The notes under the pieces were generated by a model, which saw only the letters and a list, made by a program, of their open reading frames with translations, ran no database searches and was not told the origin of the DNA. A stretch of DNA of 64,000 nucleotides from AV80 sp035536995. GTDB lineage: Bacteria; Verrucomicrobiota; Verrucomicrobiia; Chthoniobacterales; UBA10450. How positions within the stretch are numbered: the first letter of the stretch is position 1; every line of letters begins with the position of its first letter. Where the stretch lies: positions 1 through 64,000 of the forward strand of contig DATLNB010000001.1 of assembly GCA_035536995.1 (NCBI GenBank). The letters are read 5' to 3'. This document shows, one piece after another, positions 29,008 to 38,618 of this stretch. A program made the translations under genes and the position numbers.

Positions 29008-29565
29008 GTGCAACGCTTTTTCATTCTCGCTTTCCTGTCTCTCATCGGCCTCTTAAGTACCACGATCAGCGCCCGATCTGAAGGCCTTACGCGGTCACGG
29101 AGCCGCTTCTATTACCAGAATTTTGACGGCAGCGTCGGGTCTGCGCGGATCATGCGCCATTACTGGCGGGTGCCGGTGGTTCGTCCTGACGCCCCGGTCG
29201 ATGGGCGGCTCGATCCCCGCCTCAGCAAGGCCGCCACGATCGCGCAGGAACGCGCTAACGCCCGCTCCAAGTCGCGTTGCTGGCAATACGTTAAAACCGC
29301 GCTTGTTGAAGCCGGTGTGGTCGATTCTTATCCCAAATCGAATTACGCGACCCAGGCCGGTGACGAGCTGGTGCGCAACTACGGCTTTAAACGCCTCCCG
29401 ATCCGCGATCAGTTCGCGGCTCCTGTTGGCTCAGTGCTGGTTTTCGGCCATGGAACCCAGGGTCACGTCGTTATTCGGACGAAGACCGGCTTTGTCAGCG
29501 ACTACTGGACGAAGAATCGCTGCAAGTATCCGCTCGTCGCGGTTTACGGGAAGTTTTCTTCCTAG
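29008..29565 (+). CDS. Secreted Cys/His protein, putative papain-like hydrolase (paralogue B)
   Basis: A 185-residue exported protein with a signal peptide (MQRFFILAFLSLIGLLSTTISA) from a GTG start. It is a paralogue of the gene at 27259 and shares AATIAQERANARSKSRCWQYVK-like and YGFKRLPIRDQFAAPVGSVLVF-like blocks. The candidate catalytic Cys (SRCWQYV) and His (GHVVIRTKTGFVSDY) are both kept. The fold is probably papain-like, and its action on peptidoglycan or exported peptides is inference only. The two paralogues sit about 1.2 kb apart around an opposing reductase gene, so the copies did not arise as a simple adjacent tandem or were separated later. Confidence 0.72.
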   Translation: MQRFFILAFLSLIGLLSTTISARSEGLTRSRSRFYYQNFDGSVGSARIMRHYWRVPVVRPDAPVDGRLDPRLSKAATIAQERANARSKSRCWQYVKTALVEAGVVDSYPKSNYATQAGDELVRNYGFKRLPIRDQFAAPVGSVLVFGHGTQGHVVIRTKTGFVSDYWTKNRCKYPLVAVYGKFSS

Positions 29566-29579
29566 TTAGCCAACGCGGT

Positions 29580-30014
29580 TCACCGCAGATACACCATCCC
29601 TACGTGATCGATGAAGGCATCGATCCAATCCCGCCGAATCTCTTCCTGCGCCTGGGCGATGGTCATTTTGCCTGACCGGACCTTGGCAAGGAGCACCTCC
29701 GCGAGAAGCTCTTTCCGATCGGGTCCATAAGGTTTCGCTCGCAGACTCTGAGGCCACAAATTGTCGACCGTGGCCGCGCCACCGAGCTCTGGCGGGATGA
29801 GGTGGTCGATTTTGAATTCAGCCCGCCGCGCCCAGGGGAGGCGATAACGCTTGAAGAGTTTCTGCTCTATCGCGGGCGTAACTCCGCCTCGATCTTCTTC
29901 GGTCGCGGCGACTCTCCCTGGCGTTAACTTCGGATTCGGCAGGAGCGGGCTCTGGGCATGGCCAGGCGCGGCGGCCGTAAGAATGGTCGCGGCGAGGGCG
30001 AGGAACAGCTTCAC
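29580..30014 (-). CDS. Secreted HNH-type endonuclease-like protein
   Basis: A 144-residue protein with a signal peptide (MKLFLALAATILTAAAPGHA). The core EFKIDHLIPPELGGAATVDN then LWPQ has the layout of an HNH finger: the DH pair, a Gly-Gly turn and an Asn before the last strand. The final His usual in HNH folds is replaced or displaced, so nuclease activity is uncertain. Export suggests degradation of environmental DNA, a role in nutrition or a toxin-like function. No immunity gene is evident. It lies 15 bases past the convergent secreted protein gene. Confidence 0.68.
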   Translation of the reverse strand: MKLFLALAATILTAAAPGHAQSPLLPNPKLTPGRVAATEEDRGGVTPAIEQKLFKRYRLPWARRAEFKIDHLIPPELGGAATVDNLWPQSLRAKPYGPDRKELLAEVLLAKVRSGKMTIAQAQEEIRRDWIDAFIDHVGMVYLR

Positions 30015-30037
30015 GCCCTCTTATCGTAAGCCGCCGG

Positions 30038-30053
30038 GGCGGCAGATGCCGCC
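30038..30053 (-). terminator. GC-rich hairpin after the S9 peptidase gene
   Basis: GGCGGCA-GA-TGCCGCC sits in the 42-base gap between the S9 peptidase stop and the start of the next minus-strand gene. The stem is perfect but the loop is very short and no T-run follows. It could therefore be a REP-type palindrome rather than a terminator. Confidence 0.35.
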
Positions 30054-30056
30054 GGC

Positions 30057-32060
30057 CTATTTGAGGAGAAACTCCCGCATGAACTGGACGGTGCTGTAGA
30101 ACTGGAAATCCGCGTTCTTCTTCTTCGCGAACCCGTGCCCTTCGTCTTTCGCCATGAGGAACCAGACGGGCGTATTTTGTTTTTTCAACGTTGCCACGAT
30201 CTGCTCGGCTTCCGTCTTGGGCACGCGAGGATCATTCGCTCCCTGGACAACAAAGAGCGGTTTCGTGATTTTCTCCGCGTTGTTCAACGCAGCGATTTTC
30301 TCGAGAAACTCCGCCATTTTCGGGTCGCGCTCGTCCCCATACTCGACCCGCCGCAAATCGCGCCGATAACTTTCCGTATTTTTCAGGAACGTGACCAGGT
30401 TCGAGATGCCCACCACATCGAGTGCGCAACGGATCCGGTCCGCGTAATTCCAAGCCACCTGCAGGGTCATGAATCCGCCGTAAGAACCGCCCGTGACCAT
30501 GACCCGGGCCGGGTCCAACTCTGGGCGCGAGGGGAGCCAGTCAAGCAGCGCTGAAATGTCCTTGTAGGAATCTTCGCGCTTGAAGCCGTTGTCCAATTTC
30601 AAAAACGTCTTCCCGTATCCTTCCGAGCCGCGGACGTTCGGGAACACGATCGCGCAGCCCAGCTCGTTGATGTAGTAATTGTTCCGCCCCAGGAATCCCG
30701 GGCGATATTGCGCCTCCGGTCCGCCGTGGATGTTGATGATCACGGGCCGTTTCCCCGGGAACTTCGTCGCGTCCGGCTTGTAGAGAAAACCGGTGATTTC
30801 TTTTTCGTCGAAGCTTTTCCACTTTACCAACTCGGGCTCGACAAATTGTTTGGCCAGAATACCGCCGGTCTCGCTTGCAGTCCACCGCGTCGTCGTATTT
30901 TTGCCGTCCCCGGTCGACCAGGTGTAAACGTCCGACGGCGCCCGGGCGCCCGTGACGTTGAAAGAAAGAAGCTTCTGTTTCGGATCGTGGTGAAATTTTA
31001 ACCCCGAAATGCCGACTGCCGGCATTGGTGGATTAAACACAGGCTCCTTCTTCGCGCCGGCAGTCACGGTGCCGGGACCGGCCTTCAGTTCGATGAGGTG
31101 AAGAGTGCTCATCCCATTTTCATTGAAGGTGAACGCGATTTGTTTGCCGTCGGGGCTGAGATCCCAGTGATCCATGTCGAAGCGCGCGTCCGGAACGAGG
31201 TAAGTGTGTTTGCCGCTTGCCAGGTCGATGTAGGCCAGGCGCTGAAATTCCGATTCCCGGTCGGTCGTTACGAAAAGGCCTTTGCCGTCCTTGGAAAAGA
31301 GGGCGGTGAAGTAGGCAATCTTCTCAGCCCCTTCAGGCGGGCGCGGGGTCAGCTCTTTTTTCGCGCCCGTCTCGGCATCGAACAACCAGAGGTAACTTTC
31401 GTTGATCGAGATGCTCTCGATCACCACCAGCTGCTTGTCGTCCGGCGACCAGTCGAAAATGTCCCAACCGCCCCCTTTTAGTTCCGCCAGCAGCCGGTCG
31501 CTCTTTGGATCGAGCGGGGACTGGAGATAGATGTCGGTATCGGCCCCATTGCGCCGGGTAGAAGTATAGGCAATGCGATCACCCTTATTACTCCAGTTCG
31601 GCCCGCTGTTGCGTGACTTCCCGTCCGTCAAAAGCGTGATGTCGCCAGTAGCGAAGTCGTATCGATAGTTCTGATTGAACTCGTTCCCGCCGGCGCCCTT
31701 CGTAAAGATGAGGTATTCGCCCTTGGTCGGCTCGAAGGATCCGCCATCCACGCGGTCTGGGAAAAAGGTCAGCTGGGTCCGCGCCCCTCCCGGCTGGGTA
31801 ATGTGATGGAGCTGGTTGGTGTCGCCGAACCGCGTCGTAATCAGCATTTCCGCCCGGGTAGGGTGCCAATCCTGGACGCTTGCTGCGCGTGACTCGGTAT
31901 AACGCCCGACCTGTTCCGGCAATTCACCCGGAATGGGCGGGACACCATCGACCACCAGATTGTCGCCCGGAGTAAGCGGCGGCTTTGCAGGCGCGTCTGC
32001 TGCCCGGAGGGAAACCGATAGAGTGAAGAACAACGCGACGAAGAGTCCGAATCGTTTCAT
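30057..32060 (-). CDS. S9 prolyl oligopeptidase family peptidase (acylaminoacyl- / dipeptidyl-peptidase type)
   Basis: A 667-residue exported serine peptidase. The ATG at 32060 begins a signal peptide (MKRFGLFVALFFTLSVSLRA); the open frame has 15 extra upstream codons. Residues of about 60-400 form a TolB-like beta-propeller (WSPDDKQLVVIES, DLSPDGKQIAFTFNENG). The C-terminal alpha/beta hydrolase carries the nucleophile motif GGSYGGFMT near residue 520, the Asp in VVQGANDPRVP and the His in KDEGHGF. Such enzymes cut short peptides, often at proline or acylated ends, in the periplasm. The gene is complete and uninterrupted. Confidence 0.93.
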   Translation of the reverse strand: MKRFGLFVALFFTLSVSLRAADAPAKPPLTPGDNLVVDGVPPIPGELPEQVGRYTESRAASVQDWHPTRAEMLITTRFGDTNQLHHITQPGGARTQLTFFPDRVDGGSFEPTKGEYLIFTKGAGGNEFNQNYRYDFATGDITLLTDGKSRNSGPNWSNKGDRIAYTSTRRNGADTDIYLQSPLDPKSDRLLAELKGGGWDIFDWSPDDKQLVVIESISINESYLWLFDAETGAKKELTPRPPEGAEKIAYFTALFSKDGKGLFVTTDRESEFQRLAYIDLASGKHTYLVPDARFDMDHWDLSPDGKQIAFTFNENGMSTLHLIELKAGPGTVTAGAKKEPVFNPPMPAVGISGLKFHHDPKQKLLSFNVTGARAPSDVYTWSTGDGKNTTTRWTASETGGILAKQFVEPELVKWKSFDEKEITGFLYKPDATKFPGKRPVIINIHGGPEAQYRPGFLGRNNYYINELGCAIVFPNVRGSEGYGKTFLKLDNGFKREDSYKDISALLDWLPSRPELDPARVMVTGGSYGGFMTLQVAWNYADRIRCALDVVGISNLVTFLKNTESYRRDLRRVEYGDERDPKMAEFLEKIAALNNAEKITKPLFVVQGANDPRVPKTEAEQIVATLKKQNTPVWFLMAKDEGHGFAKKKNADFQFYSTVQFMREFLLK

Positions 32061-32132
32061 AAGGAAAGAGAAATGTCCGCGCATTTCCGCGGCGCGTCGA
32101 AACAAAAAACCGCTATAACCTTTGCCGCGGGT

Positions 32133-32687
32133 CTACGGCATCCAGCCGGGTCGCCGGGGCGGATGTGCCTCCAGGCCGCGGCGCGGACCTGCGGGGTTGT
32201 GGGCCGCTTGCGAGGCGGAAATCCCAGGCGACGCGAGGGCTCGCTGCGGACTACCGCTTGATGCCAGGGACGGTGGCGGAGTGATCCGGACAAACATGAA
32301 ATAGGGATTGCGCCGGGCCCAGCTTAACGCCTCGTGCTTGGTCTCGAAGAAGCGATCCACAACAAGCGCGCCACGCTCCATCGCGTTGCGTCCTGAGCGC
32401 CGCGCTGCTTTCCGGCTCCGGACGGCCGATCCGGTATCGACCGCGACCAACGTCGCGTCAGGAAGGGTCACGCGGCTGCCATATGGAATCCGGCGAGGAT
32501 CAACCGCGCAATGTCCTACGCGAAGGCGCGCGCCAGTTGAACAGACATGCCGGCGCGTCCAGCGATCGGAGCCGCTCCCGCCTTTTGCCCAATAGACCGT
32601 AACTCGGGCAAGAACAGATTGTTCCCGCGCGGTGACGACCGGTGCTGCGATGAACACCAATACCGATGCCATGATGAGTCGTTTCAT
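32133..32687 (-). CDS. Secreted 3D-domain protein (barwin-like)
   Basis: A 184-residue exported protein with a short signal peptide (RLIMASVLVFIAAPVVTA). The middle part (RIPYGSRVTLPDATLVAVDTGSAV) and its later Asp (ALVVDRFFE) match the 3D domain, named for three conserved Asp residues, in the double-psi beta-barrel fold shared with MltA and barwin. Known members bind or cleave peptidoglycan. The C-terminal 40 residues are basic, Pro/Arg/Ala-rich and probably disordered. Catalysis cannot be asserted because the MltA-specific residues are not clear. Confidence 0.7.
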   Translation of the reverse strand: MKRLIMASVLVFIAAPVVTAREQSVLARVTVYWAKGGSGSDRWTRRHVCSTGARLRVGHCAVDPRRIPYGSRVTLPDATLVAVDTGSAVRSRKAARRSGRNAMERGALVVDRFFETKHEALSWARRNPYFMFVRITPPPSLASSGSPQRALASPGISASQAAHNPAGPRRGLEAHPPRRPGWMP

Positions 32688-32801
32688 TCTGGACCTCCAG
32701 TTATTCGGAGTGCGGACTACGGCGCGGCCAGCAGACCGAACGTTGATGCAATGGATTCGCAGTCGCGGATGCTGCTGGACCCTTAAGAAGGAATTGATCT
32801 G

Positions 32802-34637
32802 CTAATTCCTTACAATGTCAGCCGCGAGCGATTCGCCGCGCATTTCGACGTCTGATTCCAGTGCGCGCTCCAGGTTCTCGATGTGTTTGCGCGCGATCGA
32901 AACGTAAGCCTCGTCGTCGTCCGGCAGAACGGCCATCTCGCGGACCGAAGCTTCGTCATGTTTGCGGAAAATTTCCGCCGCGCGCCGGGCCCGGCGTTCA
33001 TCCATTCCCAGCTCGCGGAGCGCGTCGATGCTGAGGTCGAGCGCGCTGCCGAGGGTCTCGCGATACACCTGATCGACGCCGAGCCGCAAAATCTCGTAGG
33101 CATGCTGCCGGCTCGTGGCCCGCGCCATGATTTTCAAATGCGGAAACTCGTGGCGAATCGTTTCGATGATCTGCAGCGCCTTCGTTTCGTCATCGATCGC
33201 AAGGACGAACAATTTTGCGCGGGCGGCTCCGGCGGCCTGGAGCAGGTCGAGCCGGGACGCATCGCCGTAAAACGATTTCATTCCGAACCGGCCGAGTGTG
33301 TCCACCTGGTCGGCATCGTGATCGAGCACTGTCGTGCCGAACCCGTTGGCCCGGAGGAGACGGCCCACGATATGACCGAAGCGGCCGAACCCGGCGAGAA
33401 TGACAGGATTATCGTGCTCGTCGATTTCATCGGCCGGGCGCTCAGGCTTGCACTTTTGAAAGAGGGGCCGGATCAGCTTTTCTTCTGCGGTAAGGAGGAT
33501 CGGCGCTGCCGCCATGCTTAAGGCAACCGCCGCGATGAGCAGATTCGCAACTTCCGTGGGCAGGACCGCGTTTTGGGTGGCGAACGAGAATAGAACGAAA
33601 GCGAACTCGCCTCCCTGGGCCATCGCGAAGGCAAAGAGCATCCCGTCAGCGGTCCTCAATCGGAATAAGCGGCCAAGCCCGATCAAGACGACAAACTTCA
33701 GGGCGAGGAGCCCGGTCACGAGGGCGGCGATAGTTGTCGGCCGTTGCGCGACGAGCGAAAAGTCGATGCTGGCGCCGACCGAAATGAAAAAAAGACCTAG
33801 AAGCAGCCCTTTGAACGGCTCGATGTCCGCTTCCAGTTGGACGCGATATTCGCTCTCCGCCAGAACGACGCCGGCCACAAAGGTGCCGAGGGCGGGCGAA
33901 AGCCCGAGCTTCTGCATGAGCATCGCTATCCCGACCACGATGAAAAGCGCGGTGGCCGTAAACATTTCACGAAGACGCGTCCCGGCGATGTAGCGAAAGA
34001 ACGGCCGGAGAAGAAAGCGCCCGGCGAGGACGATGGTCGTGACGGCAGCGACTACGACAAGGCCCTGCTGCCAACCGGGAAGGCTCTCCATCAAACCGCC
34101 GTGCCCGGCCGGCGCGATGACCGGGCCGGTCGCGAGCAGCGGCATGAGCGCAAGGATGGGGATCACCGCGATGTCCTGGAATAGCAGGACCGCGAACGCA
34201 GCTTCGCCGCCTGGCGTTTTCATCAAGCCGCGTTCGCCGAGCGATTGCAGAGCGATGGCGGTCGAGGACATCGTCAGTATCAACCCGATCGCCGTTGCGG
34301 ATTTCCAGGGAAAGCCGAGCCAGACAGCCACGGCGCCGAAGACCGCCGCGGTCGCGACCACTTGCAAACCTCCGAGGCCCAGGATGGGTCGCCGCATTTG
34401 CCAGAGCAGCGCGGGGCGCAATTCCAATCCAATGACGAAGAGCATCATGACCACGCCGAACTCCGCGAAATGCATGACGTCGCCGCCGCCCTGGACAAAG
34501 CGCAGCGCGTAGGGCCCGATCACCGCGCCGGCCAGGAGGTAGCCGATGATGGAGCCCAGGCCGAGGCGTTTCGCGACCGGCACTGCTACGATGGCCGCGA
34601 GCAGGTAGATGAAAGCTTGATAGAGGCCGCCGCCCAT
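32802..34637 (-). CDS. Kef-type monovalent cation:proton antiporter with RCK/TrkA-N domain
   Basis: A 611-residue CPA2 antiporter. Twelve or so membrane segments fill the first 380 residues, beginning QAFIYLLAAIVAVPVAKRLGLGSIIGYLLAGAVIGP and including the core SSTAIALQSLGERG and LFQDIAVIPILALMPLL. A cytosolic Rossmann domain starts near residue 405 with NPVILAGFGRFGHIVGRLL. This is the nucleotide-binding RCK or TrkA-N domain that gates K+ efflux in KefB and KefC. A helical tail follows. No separate KefF- or KefG-like accessory subunit is nearby. Probable roles are potassium efflux, pH control and protection from electrophiles. Confidence 0.94.
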   Translation of the reverse strand: MGGGLYQAFIYLLAAIVAVPVAKRLGLGSIIGYLLAGAVIGPYALRFVQGGGDVMHFAEFGVVMMLFVIGLELRPALLWQMRRPILGLGGLQVVATAAVFGAVAVWLGFPWKSATAIGLILTMSSTAIALQSLGERGLMKTPGGEAAFAVLLFQDIAVIPILALMPLLATGPVIAPAGHGGLMESLPGWQQGLVVVAAVTTIVLAGRFLLRPFFRYIAGTRLREMFTATALFIVVGIAMLMQKLGLSPALGTFVAGVVLAESEYRVQLEADIEPFKGLLLGLFFISVGASIDFSLVAQRPTTIAALVTGLLALKFVVLIGLGRLFRLRTADGMLFAFAMAQGGEFAFVLFSFATQNAVLPTEVANLLIAAVALSMAAAPILLTAEEKLIRPLFQKCKPERPADEIDEHDNPVILAGFGRFGHIVGRLLRANGFGTTVLDHDADQVDTLGRFGMKSFYGDASRLDLLQAAGAARAKLFVLAIDDETKALQIIETIRHEFPHLKIMARATSRQHAYEILRLGVDQVYRETLGSALDLSIDALRELGMDERRARRAAEIFRKHDEASVREMAVLPDDDEAYVSIARKHIENLERALESDVEMRGESLAADIVRN

Positions 34638-34709
34638 GTCGCATTAACCGCTCGCTCTCCCCGAATTACAAACTCGCAAAACCGGTCCCTTGATTCCAAG
34701 CTGAAAACC

Positions 34710-37211
34710 ATGGCGGACGCGCTTACCCCAATGATGCAGCAATACCAGCGGCTGCGCGCGTCTGTGCCGTCGGATACCCTGTTGCTCTTTCGACTGGGCG
34801 ATTTTTACGAGCTCTTTTTCGACGACGCAAAGGAGGCGGCAGGTCTGCTGAACCTCGCCCTGACTCATCGCAACAGCGTGCCGATGTGCGGGATGCCGTA
34901 TCACGCGGCCCAGGGTTACATCGCCAAGCTGATCCAGGCAGGCCGGCGCGTCGCCATCTGCGACCAAACGAGCGAGCCGCAACCGGGCAAGATCGTGAAC
35001 CGCGAGATCACCCAGATCATCACGGCGGGCACAGTCAGCGAGCTCGATTTGTTGAAAGCGAACCGGCCAAACTATCTCGGCGCCGTTTATTTTCATGAGG
35101 GCCGGTTTGGGTTCGCCTACGCGGAGCTGAGCACCGGGGAATTCCGGGTCACGGAAGCGCCTACCGCGAGCGGGTTGCTTGATGACCTTGCCCGAATCTC
35201 GCCGGCCGAAGTTCTGGTCAGCGAGCGCCAGCAGAACGACTTCGGCGAGATCGCGGGCGCGCTTGGATACGATGACTTCGCGTTTCTAACCGATCACGCG
35301 CGATTCACGTTGTGCGAGCATTTCCGGGTCAAGTCGCTCGACGGCTTTGGTTGCAACGACATGCCGGCCGCCATCGGCGCCGCCGGCGCGATCGTCCATT
35401 ACTTGAAGCAACAGTTGCGGAGGAAAGTCGATCACCTCGCTGCCTTGCGATGCGACGCGCGCGACGACTTTGTCATGCTCGATGCGGCAACACAGGCGAA
35501 CCTGGAGTTGGTCGAATCCCGCGGCGCGCGGAACACGAGCCTGCTCGCAGCCCTGGACCGAACCGTGACGCCGATGGGCGGCCGGAAGCTGCGCAGCTGG
35601 ATACTCCAGCCTCTGCGCGATCTGGAGGAACTGGAGCGTCGCCAGCAATTGATTGCGGACCTGTTGCACGAAGCGGATCTGCTCGCCGGGTTACGGGCCT
35701 GCCTGAAGACAATCCGCGACCTCGAGCGTGCCAGCGGCCGGCTGAGCCAGGCCTCAGGAAACGCGCGCGATCTGGTCGCGCTCAAAGTGTCGCTCCAGCA
35801 AATCCCCGAGGTGAAGCGGGAATTGCAGAAGCTGATTGACCGGACGGAATTCGGAAAAGAAGAGCCGCAGACCCAAAACCTTTGCCGGCGAACTTTCGCC
35901 GCGCTGCAGGAAATGCCTGGGCTGACTGCCAAGCTGAGCGGGGCGCTGTTGGACGATCCGCCTTTGGTTTTGAAGGAAGGCGGAATCTTTCGCGACGGTT
36001 TCAATCCTGGTTTGGACGAGCTCCGGCAAGGATCGCGCGAGGGAAAAAAATGGATCGCGGAATTGCAGGAGCGGGAGATTGCCGAGAGCGGAATTAAATC
36101 GCTCAAGGTCCGCTTTAATTCCGTGTTCGGTTATTTCATCGAGATAACCAAATCGAATCTGGCAAACGTGCCCGAGCGCTACGTCCGGAAGCAGACCACG
36201 GTCGGGGGTGAGCGTTTCATCACCCCTGAACTAAAAGAAATGGAGGCGAAGATCGTCGGAGCGGATGAGAAATCGCGACAGCTCGAGTATCAACTCTTCC
36301 AGACTCTGCGCGAGGAGACCCTGACCGAGCTGGAGCCGATCCAGCGGACTGCGGCCGGGGTAGCGACGCTGGATGCAATCTGCGCCCTCGCGGAAACAGC
36401 CAGGCTTTACGGTTATTCTCGCCCGGCACTGACTAATTCGCTCCGGCTCGTCATTCGCGACGGCCGCCATCCGGTGCTCGACCAAAATCTGGCGGAGGAA
36501 AAGTTTGTGCCTAACGACACCGATCTCGATGGAGAACGGGTCCGGCTGGCCATCATCACCGGCCCGAACATGGCTGGGAAATCCACCTACATTCGGCAGG
36601 TTGCGCTCATTGTCCTGATGGCCCAGATGGGCAGCTTCGTTCCCGCCTCGAGCGCGGAAGTCGGGTTGGTCGACCGCGTTTTCACGAGAGTCGGGGCCAG
36701 CGACGATCTATCGCGCGGGCAATCGACTTTCATGGTCGAAATGAACGAGACGGCCAACATCGTGAACAACGCCAGTGAACGCAGCCTCGTCATCCTGGAC
36801 GAAATTGGGCGCGGGACTTCGACGTTCGATGGGCTTTCGATCGCCTGGAGCGTCGCGGAATTCCTCCACGATAAGATCAAGGCGCGGACGCTTTTTGCCA
36901 CCCATTACCACGAGCTGACGAAGCTGGCCTCGGAACGCAAAGGCGTTGCGAACTACAACGTCGCGGTCCGGGAATGGAACGAGCAGATTATTTTCCTTCG
37001 CAAAATAATCGCCGGCGGTGCCGACAAAAGTTACGGCATTCACGTCGCGCGCCTGGCTGGCGTGCCAAAGGAAATTCTGGACCGGGCCCGCGATATCCTG
37101 GCGCACCTCGAGAAACCAAATGGATCGGCTGAGACGCCGAAGGCGACGAAGAGCAGGCAGAACAAAAGATCGATGCCCGTTTCACAAAAGCCCCAGATGG
37201 ATTTGTTTTGA
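34710..37211 (+). CDS. mutS: DNA mismatch repair protein MutS
   Basis: Mismatch-binding ATPase that starts methyl- or nick-directed repair with MutL. The ATG at 34710 (MADALTPMMQQYQRLRA) gives 833 residues; the open frame extends over 150 codons further but overlaps the antiporter gene. Domain I carries the mismatch-wedge Phe-x-Glu in RLGDFYELFFDDA. The ATPase has Walker A in TGPNMAGKSTYIRQ (near residue 617), the signature VGASDDLSRGQSTFMVEM, Walker B VILDEIGRGTSTFDG and ATHYHEL. The sequence ends in the short basic tail and PQMDLF, a beta-clamp-binding-like peptide. A TPR gene starts 3 bases later, suggesting co-transcription. Confidence 0.97.
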   Translation: MADALTPMMQQYQRLRASVPSDTLLLFRLGDFYELFFDDAKEAAGLLNLALTHRNSVPMCGMPYHAAQGYIAKLIQAGRRVAICDQTSEPQPGKIVNREITQIITAGTVSELDLLKANRPNYLGAVYFHEGRFGFAYAELSTGEFRVTEAPTASGLLDDLARISPAEVLVSERQQNDFGEIAGALGYDDFAFLTDHARFTLCEHFRVKSLDGFGCNDMPAAIGAAGAIVHYLKQQLRRKVDHLAALRCDARDDFVMLDAATQANLELVESRGARNTSLLAALDRTVTPMGGRKLRSWILQPLRDLEELERRQQLIADLLHEADLLAGLRACLKTIRDLERASGRLSQASGNARDLVALKVSLQQIPEVKRELQKLIDRTEFGKEEPQTQNLCRRTFAALQEMPGLTAKLSGALLDDPPLVLKEGGIFRDGFNPGLDELRQGSREGKKWIAELQEREIAESGIKSLKVRFNSVFGYFIEITKSNLANVPERYVRKQTTVGGERFITPELKEMEAKIVGADEKSRQLEYQLFQTLREETLTELEPIQRTAAGVATLDAICALAETARLYGYSRPALTNSLRLVIRDGRHPVLDQNLAEEKFVPNDTDLDGERVRLAIITGPNMAGKSTYIRQVALIVLMAQMGSFVPASSAEVGLVDRVFTRVGASDDLSRGQSTFMVEMNETANIVNNASERSLVILDEIGRGTSTFDGLSIAWSVAEFLHDKIKARTLFATHYHELTKLASERKGVANYNVAVREWNEQIIFLRKIIAGGADKSYGIHVARLAGVPKEILDRARDILAHLEKPNGSAETPKATKSRQNKRSMPVSQKPQMDLF

Positions 37212-37214
37212 GCC

Positions 37215-38618
37215 ATGCCGGTTAAAAGCGAGAAAGAACTGAGCGAGCAACTCCGCGGGCATTGGTTAAAGGCGGTCGCGGCCATCGAGCTCCGCAATTT
37301 CGGCTACGCGATTTCGCTCTTGCAGGGAATTCTGCGACAGGAGCCGGAATTTCTGACCGGCCGCCAGTTACTGCGCCGGGCCGAAGTGACGAAACAAAAG
37401 GCCGCGAAGAAGGCGCTCTTCAATGTTTCGACGGCGGCGCTCTCGATCATGAAAGCGCAGCGGGAGCTGAAGAAAGACCCGAAGCACGCGGTCGAGATGA
37501 TCGAGAAGATCCTGGAAGACGAGCCCTACAATCGGCAGGCGAATCTGGTTCTGAAACAGGCCGCCGTCGCGGCGGGGTGGCCGGAAATCGGGGTGATGGC
37601 GTTGCAGACCGTGCTCGAGGACAAGCCTAACGACACAAAAGTGCTGCATGAGCTAGGCCGGCTTTTTCACGACATCGGGCAGAACGACCAGGAGCTCGAG
37701 GTTTACAACAAGCTCAGCCAGATCGATCCGACCGACGCCGATGCGGCGCGCCTCGGTAAAGATGCGGCCGCGCGCGCCTCGATGAAAACCGGCGGCTGGA
37801 CACAGGCCCAGAGTTATCGCGATCTGATCAAGGACAAGGCTGCCGCGGTTTCGCTCGAGCAGCAGAGCCGGATGGCACTGACTGGTGATTCGCTTGAGCA
37901 ACAGATCGAGGAAACCTATGAGCGTCATCAGGCTGAGCCGCAAAGTGTCGATCATGCCCGGCGCCTCGGTTCCCTTTACGAACAAAAGGCCGACGCGGAG
38001 AACGCGATCGCCTGGTATCAATACGCCTCGGATCTGATGAGCGGAGCAGACGCGTCGCTGGCTCGGAAAGTCTCAGACCTGCAACGGACGCGAGTTGACC
38101 AGGAGATTGCGGCCCATGAAGCGTACCTCGCGGACAATGCAGCGGACGCACCGGAGTTCACGTCGCGCTCCGAGGCCCTGGCGGCAGCAAGGAAACAGCG
38201 GGCAGAGCAGCTGATCGAGGATGCCCGAGGCAGGTCCGAACGTAACCCAACCGATCTGCAGCTTCGGTTTGAACTCGGAGAGCGCCTTTTGGAGGCAGGG
38301 CGTCCGCGGGACGCGTTGCCCGAGCTTCAGCGAGCCCGCCAAAACCCGAATGCCCGGCTTAAGTCGATGAACCTGCTGGGGCGTTGTTACACAGACCTGG
38401 GCATGCTCGATCTCGCCGCGAAACAGCTGGAAGAAGCGGCCCGGGAGATCACCTCGATGGACGCAATGAAAAAGGAGATCGTTTACAATCTCGGCCTGGT
38501 TTACGAGCGGATGGGCGAACGGGACAAGTCAATCGGGGCAATGAAGCAGATCTACGAAGCCGACTATGGTTATCGGGACGTAGCAGGGAGAGTCGAAAGC
38601 TCGTACGACCGAAAGTAA
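37215..38618 (+). CDS. TPR-repeat protein of unknown role, downstream of mutS
   Basis: A 467-residue cytosolic protein without a signal peptide. Helical tandem repeats are visible, such as AIELRNFGYAISLLQGILRQEP, VLHELGRLFHDIGQNDQELE and RLGSLYEQKADAENAIAWYQ. The protein is Lys/Arg/Glu/Gln-rich and carries a likely coiled stretch around residues 300-340 (SEALAAARKQRAEQLIEDA). No enzyme motif was found. Its start is 3 bases beyond the mutS stop, which may mean only transcript sharing. TPR proteins act as assembly scaffolds, and the partner here is unknown. It resembles tetratricopeptide proteins common in Verrucomicrobiota. Confidence 0.8.
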   Translation: MPVKSEKELSEQLRGHWLKAVAAIELRNFGYAISLLQGILRQEPEFLTGRQLLRRAEVTKQKAAKKALFNVSTAALSIMKAQRELKKDPKHAVEMIEKILEDEPYNRQANLVLKQAAVAAGWPEIGVMALQTVLEDKPNDTKVLHELGRLFHDIGQNDQELEVYNKLSQIDPTDADAARLGKDAAARASMKTGGWTQAQSYRDLIKDKAAAVSLEQQSRMALTGDSLEQQIEETYERHQAEPQSVDHARRLGSLYEQKADAENAIAWYQYASDLMSGADASLARKVSDLQRTRVDQEIAAHEAYLADNAADAPEFTSRSEALAAARKQRAEQLIEDARGRSERNPTDLQLRFELGERLLEAGRPRDALPELQRARQNPNARLKSMNLLGRCYTDLGMLDLAAKQLEEAAREITSMDAMKKEIVYNLGLVYERMGERDKSIGAMKQIYEADYGYRDVAGRVESSYDRK

